A stretch of 7,404 nt of DNA from Prevotella sp. Its GTDB lineage: Bacteria > Bacteroidota > Bacteroidia > Bacteroidales > Dysgonomonadaceae. The first letter of the stretch is position 1. Every line of letters starts with the position of its first letter. A model generated the notes under the pieces. The model was not told where the DNA came from, did no database searches, and saw nothing but the letters and a program-made list of their open reading frames with translations. Positions 1 to 4,352 of this stretch are shown here, piece after piece. The position numbers were made by a program, and so were the translations under genes. The stretch is from the NCBI GenBank assembly GCA_031260865.1, contig JAISKQ010000307.1, positions 1 to 7,404 of the forward strand, read 5' to 3'.

Positions 1-70
1 CATTGCGAGGGCTTGCCCGAAGCAATCCAAACAGTTGATATGGATTGCTTCGTCGTTCCTCCTCGCAATG
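1..70. repeat. Nested palindromic dispersed repeat (REP/MITE-like), possibly cut by the window edge
   Basis: The outer arms CATTGCGAGG (1-10) and CCTCGCAATG (61-70) are perfect reverse complements. The inner arms CGAAGCAATCCA (18-29) and TGGATTGCTTCG (41-52) are a perfect 12-bp pair around an 11-nt loop. Unequal unpaired stretches (7 and 8 nt) separate the inner and outer arms. Similar CATTGCGAGG...CCTCGCAATG palindromes with an AAGCAATCC core are, from memory, high-copy intergenic repeats in many unrelated bacteria. The right arm is followed by ACGA, and the matching left flank would lie outside the window, so the true left end is unknown. It sits about 100 bp before the GH97 start. It could act as a terminator for an upstream gene, but no T-run follows it. 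Confidence 0.85.
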
Positions 71-85
71 ACGAAGACGAAATTA

Positions 86-118
86 TTTGACTTAGGTATT
101 ATAACCGACATTCATTTA
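86..118 (+). promoter_or_regulatory. Weak candidate promoter of the GH97 gene
   Basis: TTTG at 86-89 could be a -33 element. TTCATTTA at 111-118, 21 nt later, is a poor match to the Bacteroidetes -7 consensus TAnnTTTG, with the second and last bases wrong. It would give a leader of about 40 nt. Nothing better is visible in the AT-rich stretch 80-167. The call rests mainly on spacing. Confidence 0.22.
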
Positions 119-167
119 ATATATTAAATAAACACCTATATATCAATAACATCTAAAATAATAAACC

Positions 168-2168
168 ATGAAAAAAAACTATTTAATTATTCTATCTGTT
201 TGTTGCGCGATTTTAAGTTCTGTGACGGCAGTGGCTCAAAAGCAATTCCTTTTGACTTCGCCTGATAAAAAGCTGGAAACGACAATTACGGTAGGAAAGA
301 CAGTCGATTATTCGATCGCCCACGAAGGCGATTTGATGTTGGATAAATCATCTGTTTCCATGGCGCTTGGAGACGGAACCTATTATGGAGTGGACGCCAA
401 ACTATCCGGCTCATCCACCAAAACGGTTGACCAAACCATCGATGCTCCTGTATATAAACGTAAACAAATAAAAGATAATTACAACGAACTTACACTGAAG
501 TTCAAAGGTGATTACAGCATTATTTTCAGGGCATATAACGAAGGCATTGCTTACCGCTTTGTATCCGCGTCCAAAAAACCGTTTACAGTAGATAGCGAAC
601 AAGCGGAATTTAACTTCCCTGCCGATAACAAGGCGTTTATTTGTTATGCCAACACGGCGGAAACTCGTCCTTTGGAAGAGCAGTACGCTAATTCGTTTGA
701 ACAACCCTATTTTTATAATCCCTTATCCGAATGGAATAAGAAAAGGCTTGGCATCTCTCCTTTGGTAGTAGAAGGCGTAAAAGGCAAAAAAGTATGTATC
801 ACGGAAGCCGATTTGCTAAACTATCCGGGTATGTTCCTATATCCGGGCGATAAGGCGAACAGCCTGAAAGGTATTTTTGCACCTTATCCAAAAGACATAC
901 AACAAGGAGGGCATAATAATCTGCAGTTGATAGTGAAATCCCGTGAGAATTTTATAGCCAAAGTGGATGGAGCGGCTAATTTTCCTTGGCGTGTAGTCAT
1001 TATTTCCGGAAAGGATTCCGAATTAGCCGATAGCGATATGGTCTATAAATTGGCAACGCCTTCGCAAGGAGATTATTCCTGGATAAAACCCGGAAAAGTA
1101 GCGTGGGACTGGTGGAACGACTGGAATTTGTATAATGTGGACTTCAAAACAGGAGTAAATAATGATACATACAAATACTATATTGACTTCGCCTCCAAGT
1201 ATGGAATAGGATATGTGATACTGGACGAAGGTTGGGCGGTGAATAAGAAAGCGGATCTGTTTCAGGTTGTGCCCGAGATAAACCTGTCGGAATTGGTCGC
1301 TTACGCGAAGTCCAAGAATGTGGACCTTATACTTTGGGCGGGATGGTATGCGTTTGAAAAAGATATGGAAGCCGTTTGTAAACATTATAGTGAAATGGGT
1401 ATCAAAGGGTTCAAAGTTGACTTTATGGACAGGGACGACCAGCTTGTGGTCGATTTTCACCGGCGCGGTGCGGAAATGACTGCTAAATATAAGTTATTGA
1501 TAGATTATCACGGGACATATAAGCCTACCGGATTGCAACGCACTTATCCGAATGTAATTAATTTTGAAGGAGTGAACGGACTGGAACAATTGAAATGGAA
1601 CGCGGCTTTGGATCAGGTCACTTATGATGTAACGATACCGTTCATCCGTCAGGTGGCAGGTCCGATGGATTATACCCAGGGCGCTATGCGCAATGCCACA
1701 AAGGGCAATTACAGGAGCGTTTACAACGAAGCGATGAGTCAGGGCACGCGTTGCCGCCAGTTGGCTGAGTACGTTGTTTTTGAATCGCCGCTGAACATGC
1801 TTTGCGATAGCCCGTCAAATTATATCGCCGAACCGGAATGTACGGAATTTATAGCTACCGTGCCGTCGGTATGGGACAATACCCTGTCACTGAATGGAGA
1901 AATAGGTAAATATGTAACTATTGCCCGCCGGAAGGGGGATGCCTGGTATGTAGGTTCTATGACGAACTGGGATGCCCGAAAGTTGGAACTGGATTTATCA
2001 TTCCTGGACGAAGGCAACTTCAAAGGAGAAGTTTTCAAGGATGGTATCAATGCCGACCGCATTGCCCGAGACTATAAGAAAGAGGTAATAGATATTCCCG
2101 CCGACAGGAAACTATCCATCTCTATGGCTCCGGGCGGTGGTTATGTGGTGAAGATTACAAAAAAATAA
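168..2168 (+). CDS. Secreted GH97 glycoside hydrolase, retaining subgroup (probable alpha-galactosidase)
   Basis: This is a 666-residue enzyme of glycoside hydrolase family 97, the family of Bacteroides SusB. It has a signal peptide (KK, then hydrophobic 5-22, cleavage likely after AVA at 23), so it should act in the periplasm on alpha-linked sugars. An N-terminal beta-sandwich (about 25-300) precedes a TIM barrel (about 305-560, from WDWWNDW at 313-319) and a C-terminal beta domain ending GGGYVVKI. FKVDF places Asp418 where the retaining member BtGH97b has its nucleophile (Asp415). Glu473 in EGVNGLE lies 55 residues later, the same spacing as Asp415 to the acid/base Glu470. From my memory of SusB, its extra catalytic-base glutamates are absent here: YHGT replaces AHEA, and no HHET motif is present. 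Retaining chemistry is therefore inferred; the galactose preference is likely but unproven, since beta-L-arabinopyranosidases share this subgroup. An in-frame TAA at 162-164 makes ATG 168 the earliest start. No Shine-Dalgarno is seen. No SusC/SusD partner lies in the window. Confidence 0.93.
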   Translation: MKKNYLIILSVCCAILSSVTAVAQKQFLLTSPDKKLETTITVGKTVDYSIAHEGDLMLDKSSVSMALGDGTYYGVDAKLSGSSTKTVDQTIDAPVYKRKQIKDNYNELTLKFKGDYSIIFRAYNEGIAYRFVSASKKPFTVDSEQAEFNFPADNKAFICYANTAETRPLEEQYANSFEQPYFYNPLSEWNKKRLGISPLVVEGVKGKKVCITEADLLNYPGMFLYPGDKANSLKGIFAPYPKDIQQGGHNNLQLIVKSRENFIAKVDGAANFPWRVVIISGKDSELADSDMVYKLATPSQGDYSWIKPGKVAWDWWNDWNLYNVDFKTGVNNDTYKYYIDFASKYGIGYVILDEGWAVNKKADLFQVVPEINLSELVAYAKSKNVDLILWAGWYAFEKDMEAVCKHYSEMGIKGFKVDFMDRDDQLVVDFHRRGAEMTAKYKLLIDYHGTYKPTGLQRTYPNVINFEGVNGLEQLKWNAALDQVTYDVTIPFIRQVAGPMDYTQGAMRNATKGNYRSVYNEAMSQGTRCRQLAEYVVFESPLNMLCDSPSNYIAEPECTEFIATVPSVWDNTLSLNGEIGKYVTIARRKGDAWYVGSMTNWDARKLELDLSFLDEGNFKGEVFKDGINADRIARDYKKEVIDIPADRKLSISMAPGGGYVVKITKK

Positions 2169-2192
2169 TCATCTGATTGCTATATAATAAAA

Positions 2193-2230
2193 CAAAGCAT
2201 GGGTTGCGGGAATCCATGCTTTGCTTTTTT
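2193..2230 (+). terminator. Intrinsic terminator of the GH97 gene
   Basis: The arms CAAAGCATGG (2193-2202) and CCATGCTTTG (2214-2223) pair perfectly. They extend inward by a G-T and two T-A pairs to a 5-nt loop (2206-2210). After one C come six T residues (2225-2230). The hairpin starts 24 nt after the stop codon, the classic rho-independent arrangement, and marks the end of the + strand transcript before the repeat field. Confidence 0.9.
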
Positions 2231-2414
2231 ATGGCTTATACGAATTAACCTTTTATAACATAAATTACTGTCGGCAAACGGATAAAAACCGTCATCTCTT
2301 TTTTACAAAATTGTCTTATATATGAGTTGGAAGTTTTGAGTTTTGAGTAATAAGTTGCAAGAATAGTTGCAAGTTACGAGAAAGGAGAATGGCGCGAAGC
2401 GGTGTTACTCGAAA

Positions 2415-2436
2415 ACTGTTACTTTTGTCACCTTTT
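2415..2436. repeat. 22-nt motif, copy 1 (TC variant)
   Basis: It begins ACTGTTACTTTTGTCACC and ends in four T residues. Two GTYAC words lie 9 bp apart. GGCGCGAAGCGGTGTTACTC precedes it directly, as in copy 4, so the conserved unit here is longer than 22 nt. Confidence 0.85.
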
Positions 2437-2446
2437 TTGAGTTTTG

Positions 2447-2502
2447 AGTTTACAAGAGTTCTAGCATGCTAGTAAACTTGAATTCTTGAATTCTAGTAAA
2501 CT
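2447..2502. repeat. 8-bp phased palindromic array, copy 1
   Basis: Read in steps of 8 bp, this stretch places a CWWG word (CAAG, CTAG, CTAG, CTTG, CTTG, CTAG) at the end of each unit. The outer arms AGTTTAC (2447-2453) and GTAAACT (2496-2502) are reverse complements. AAGAGTTC (2454-2461) pairs with GAATTCTT (2480-2487) with one G-T. The centre CTAGCATGCTAG (2461-2472) is a perfect palindrome. It could form a hairpin in RNA, a cruciform in DNA, or a set of protein sites. Confidence 0.7.
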
Positions 2503-2508
2503 AAAAAA

Positions 2509-2530
2509 ACTGTTACTTTTGTCACCTTTT
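2509..2530. repeat. 22-nt motif, copy 2 (TC variant)
   Basis: The 22 nt are identical to copy 1. A run of seven A residues overlaps its first base, and the GGCGCGAAGCGG leader of other copies is absent. It follows the phased array directly, so it is a stand-alone copy. Confidence 0.85.
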
Positions 2531-2656
2531 GTAATCAGTCGTTGGTTTTTCGCTGTTGATTGCTCACCGAAAAGAGGTCTTTGATATGATGAAAGAAGTT
2601 ATAAGTATTGAGTTGAAAGCTATAAGACAAATAAAAAAAAGAGGAAAGAACAAAAA

Positions 2657-2678
2657 ACTGTCACTTTTGTTACCTTTT
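2657..2678. repeat. 22-nt motif, copy 3 (CT variant)
   Basis: It begins ACTGTCACTTTTGTTACC and ends in four T residues. It differs from copies 1, 2 and 4 only by a reciprocal swap: the first GTTAC is GTCAC and the second GTCAC is GTTAC. It lacks the GC-rich leader and lies between the two large blocks. Confidence 0.85.
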
Positions 2679-2705
2679 ACAGGAAGGCATTAGAAGAATG
2701 AGGGA

Positions 2706-2857
2706 TGGCGCAAAGCGGTGTTACCCGAAAACTGTTACTTTTGTCACCTTTTCCCGATGTCCCGCAGGGACGGCATTATCAAACAATAGTAACCGATGGG
2801 CGCGATTGGAATAATAATCTCATCCTTGCAGGACTTTTTACCACCGCTCGCGCAGAC
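2706..2857. repeat. GC-rich middle segment with inverted ends
   Basis: GCGCAAAGCGGTG (2708-2720) at the left is answered at the right by CACCGCTCGCGC (2842-2853). The AGCGGTG/CACCGCT part pairs over 7 bp, followed by a bulge and GCGC/GCGC. Inside lie 22-nt motif copy 4 and a small hairpin GTCCC-GCA-GGGAC (2759-2771). The left end is the same GGCGC-AAGCGGTG leader seen in block 1. The segment could be a decayed MITE-like element or a chance pairing of two dispersed GC-rich words; no target-site duplication is evident. Confidence 0.45.
2731..2752. repeat. 22-nt motif, copy 4 (TC variant)
   Basis: The 22 nt are identical to copies 1 and 2. The leader GGCGCAAAGCGGTGTTACCC matches that of copy 1 at all but two positions, giving a shared unit of about 46 bp. 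Confidence 0.85.
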
Positions 2858-2947
2858 GTAAAGAATTAAGAAGAGTTGGAAGTTTTGAGTTTACGAGTGT
2901 GCAAGTTTACAAGAACGAAGAATGGCGCGAAGCGACGATGTCTGAAA

Positions 2948-2969
2948 AGTGTCACTTTTGTTACCTTTT
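2948..2969. repeat. 22-nt motif, copy 5 (CT variant)
   Basis: It begins AGTGTCACTTTTGTTACC and ends in four T residues. It has the same reciprocal swap as copy 3, plus one C-to-G change at position 2. The leader is the more diverged GGCGCGAAGCGACG form. Confidence 0.85.
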
Positions 2970-2977
2970 AAGTTTTG

Positions 2978-3033
2978 AGTGTACAAGTTTACAAGAGTTC
3001 TAACATGTTAGTAAACTTGAACTCTAGTACACT
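2978..3033. repeat. 8-bp phased palindromic array, copy 2
   Basis: The outer arms AGTGTAC (2978-2984) and GTACACT (3027-3033) pair perfectly. AAGTTTAC (2985-2992) pairs with GTAAACTT (3011-3018), and AGAGTTC (2994-3000) with GAACTCT (3019-3025). The centre CTAACATGTTAG (3000-3011) is a perfect palindrome. The two inner arm pairs interleave rather than nest, so they are either alternative hairpins or a pseudoknot-like layout. Relative to copy 1 it has one extra 8-bp unit before the centre and one fewer after it. Confidence 0.7.
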
Positions 3034-3073
3034 CCTTACTTCTGTTGATTGAAAAGAGGTAGGCTTATATAAT

Positions 3074-3104
3074 AAAGAGTAATTAGCCGGCTCGCTAATT
3101 ACTC
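3074..3104 (-). terminator. Intrinsic terminator of cysK
   Basis: GAGTAATTAGC (3077-3087) and GCTAATTACTC (3094-3104) form a perfect 11-bp stem with a 6-nt loop. On the minus strand the stem is followed by TTTATTATAT, a moderately T-rich tail. It begins 35 nt past the cysK stop codon. The tail is interrupted, so termination may be less efficient than at the GH97 terminator. The stem itself could work in either direction, but the plus-strand side has no T-run. Confidence 0.78.
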
Positions 3105-3139
3105 AAACTAAATAAAATAACCAACCAATCTTATAATGA

Positions 3140-4087
3140 CTAAAGCGGATATTCTTCAAAAGCATATAACACAGTAGATAGGTAACGTTCGCCTGTGTCG
3201 GGAAGTATAACCACTATATTCTTGCCTTTATTTTCGGATTTCTTAGCCAACTGGGAGGCTGCGAATGTAGCCGCGCCTGACGAAATTCCGACCAAAAGAC
3301 CTTCTTCGCGCGCCAACTCGCGGCTGGTACGGATAGAATCATCGTTGCTGACCTGAATGATCTCATCCACCACATCGGCGTTATACGTTTGAGGCACAAA
3401 CCCGGCTCCTATACCTTGTATCTTGTGAGGCCCCGATTTTCCACCGGACAATACAGGCGAATCGGTAGGCTCCACAGCCACTATTTTCACGTTCGGGTTG
3501 TATTTTTTCAATACTTCACCCACGCCGCTTACTGTTCCACCTGTACCTACTCCGGATACGAAAATATCTACTTTGCCATCCGTGTCGCGCCATATTTCTT
3601 CGGCTGTGGTCTTTTTGTGTATCTCAGGGTTGGCAGGATTGGCAAATTGTTGTAATACAACAGCTTTCGGATTCTGATTTTGTAATTCCTCGGCTTTGGT
3701 AATAGCTCCTTTCATGCCTTCCGGACCGGGAGTCAGGACGATATTTGCACCAAGCGCCTTCAGCAGGTTTCTACGCTCAATACTCATGGTTTCGGGCATG
3801 GTCAAAGTCAGTTTATAGCCTTTCGCGGCGGCGACAAATGCTAATCCTATGCCGGTGTTGCCGCTGGTCGGTTCTATTAGTTCGCTGTCGGGTTTGAGCA
3901 GTCCCAAAGCTTCCGCGTCTTCTATCATCGCGTTGGCAATACGGTCTTTTACGCTCGATGCCGGATTGAAATATTCGAGTTTTCCAATTACATGGGCGTC
4001 AAGACCATGCTTCTTATTATAGTTGGATAATTCCAATAACGGAGTATTCCCTATTAGGTCTGTCAATTTTTTAGCTATCTTTCCCAT
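3140..4087 (-). CDS. cysK: Cysteine synthase (O-acetylserine sulfhydrylase, CysK type)
   Basis: This cytoplasmic PLP enzyme makes L-cysteine from O-acetylserine and sulfide, the last step of sulfur assimilation. The 315 residues match the usual family length, with no C-terminal CBS domain. Lys47 in NPASSVKDR is the PLP Schiff-base lysine. TSGNTG (74-79) is the substrate-binding loop, GTGGT (181-185) the phosphate cup, and GISSGAA (267-273) carries the serine facing the PLP ring nitrogen. The opening [10 protein letters not shown] (11-20) is typical of the family. The fold-type II family also contains cystathionine beta-synthase; the length and the conserved loops favour CysK. It is transcribed alone, toward the repeat field, with its own promoter and terminator, and is divergent from murF. 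ATG at 4085-4087 fits the family N-terminus; an in-frame stop lies 27 nt upstream (4115-4117). Confidence 0.96.
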   Translation of the reverse strand: MGKIAKKLTDLIGNTPLLELSNYNKKHGLDAHVIGKLEYFNPASSVKDRIANAMIEDAEALGLLKPDSELIEPTSGNTGIGLAFVAAAKGYKLTLTMPETMSIERRNLLKALGANIVLTPGPEGMKGAITKAEELQNQNPKAVVLQQFANPANPEIHKKTTAEEIWRDTDGKVDIFVSGVGTGGTVSGVGEVLKKYNPNVKIVAVEPTDSPVLSGGKSGPHKIQGIGAGFVPQTYNADVVDEIIQVSNDDSIRTSRELAREEGLLVGISSGAATFAASQLAKKSENKGKNIVVILPDTGERYLSTVLYAFEEYPL

Positions 4088-4125
4088 AATCTTATATTTT
4101 TCAGTTTTAGTTAATTAATTGATTA

Positions 4126-4156
4126 CAAAGATATATACTTTTGAACATACCCGAAA
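4126..4156 (-). promoter_or_regulatory. cysK promoter (Bacteroidetes sigma-70 type)
   Basis: On the minus strand, TATCTTTG (4126-4133) matches the Bacteroidetes -7 consensus TAnnTTTG exactly. TTTC (4153-4156) lies 19 nt upstream and matches the -33 element TTTG at three of four bases. Transcription would start near 4120, giving a leader of about 33 nt before the cysK ATG. Confidence 0.65.
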
Positions 4157-4168
4157 TCGCTAAAATGA

Positions 4169-4195
4169 GGTATTTTTATACCACATATATGGTAT
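4169..4195. promoter_or_regulatory. Overlapping inverted repeats upstream of the cysK promoter (possible operator)
   Basis: GGTAT (4169-4173), ATACC (4178-4182) and GGTAT (4191-4195) alternate. The middle word can pair with either neighbour, giving GGTAT-N4-ATACC and ATACCA-N6-TGGTAT. The block starts 12 bp upstream of the cysK -33 element, a usual position for an activator or repressor site, and also faces murF. The background is very AT-rich, so chance is possible. No regulator gene lies in the window. Confidence 0.4.
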
Positions 4196-4280
4196 TTTTT
4201 TATGAAGATGATAGAGAAAAAAATGTTAAGATAGTATTTAGTCTGAATTATTAACGTTATATTCGTATTGCCTTAGACAA

Positions 4281-4292
4281 TCTCTTAAGAGA
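4281..4292. repeat. 12-bp palindrome in the murF leader region
   Basis: TCTCTTAAGAGA is a perfect 12-bp palindrome, 60 bp upstream of the murF start codon. It has no loop and no T-run, so it is not a terminator. It might be a regulator site or chance. No convincing TAnnTTTG promoter for murF was found between 4196 and 4352. Confidence 0.3.
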
Positions 4293-4352
4293 AGAAAAGA
4301 AGGCGTAAACAATAATGTATTATCGCACTTTTTAATGTAAAATATAAATGTT

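Larger units (their letters stand above)
2324..2578. repeat. Large direct-repeat block, copy 1
   Basis: The order is GAGTTGGAAGTTTTGAG (2324-2340); a direct pair of AGTTGCAAG words 12 bp apart (2353-2361, 2365-2373); GGCGCGAAGCGGTG (2391-2404); the 22-nt motif (2415-2436); a TTTTGAG run; an 8-bp phased palindromic array (2447-2502); a second 22-nt motif (2509-2530); then CTGTTGATTG and GAAAAGAGGT. The same order of segments recurs at 2873-3060, except for the second motif copy and some small insertions. That points to duplication of a composite unit, or two independent insertions of one dispersed element. Confidence 0.8.
2873..3060. repeat. Large direct-repeat block, copy 2
   Basis: It repeats the order of block 1 in the same orientation: GAGTTGGAAGTTTTGAGTTT (from 2873), a phased TTTACGAG / TGTGCAAG / TTTACAAG run, GGCGCGAAGCGACG (2924-2937), the 22-nt motif (2948-2969), AAGTTTTGAG, the palindromic array (2978-3033), CTGTTGATTG and GAAAAGAGGT (to 3060). 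It is shorter than block 1 because it lacks the second motif copy. It ends only 17 bp from the cysK terminator hairpin. Confidence 0.8.
2231..3139. other. Gene-free, repeat-rich convergent intergenic region
   Basis: No credible coding sequence lies on either strand over about 900 bp. The region is bounded by the GH97 terminator on the left and the cysK terminator on the right, both pointing inward, so it should receive little transcription. It holds five copies of a 22-nt motif, two long direct-repeat blocks, a GC-rich segment with inverted ends, and many short words such as TTTTGAG and AAGTTTAC. Bases 2231-2323 and 2579-2650 show nothing further. No transposase, tRNA, phage integrase or CRISPR structure is present. 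The 22-nt copies are unevenly spaced and embedded in differing flanks, which argues against CRISPR. Confidence 0.85.

Noticed and set aside
168..240. GH97 as a lipoprotein
   Set aside because: Cysteines at residues 12 and 13 fall inside the hydrophobic core of the signal peptide, the preceding residues (LSV) do not make a proper lipobox, and a standard AVA cleavage site follows at 23.
2759..2771. GTCCC-GCA-GGGAC hairpin as a terminator
   Set aside because: It has only 5 bp of stem, no T-run follows on either strand, and no gene ends nearby.
2415..2969. The 22-nt copies as coding remnants
   Set aside because: In one frame the motif reads TVTFVTF and the reciprocal bases are both third codon positions, which at first suggests selection on protein. 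The frame stays open only briefly (a stop follows at 2445 in copy 1), the flanks are not homologous peptides, and there is no start codon or gene-length reading frame.
2415..2969. CRISPR array
   Set aside because: The 22-nt copies are spaced at irregular distances (72 to 195 bp between copies), the flanks between them are themselves repeated, and no cas gene is present.
3389..3655. Open frames opposite cysK and inside GH97, murF and dnaN
   Set aside because: They overlap strongly supported genes, have no recognisable motifs, and their compositions are those expected from the opposite or shifted frame of a real gene.
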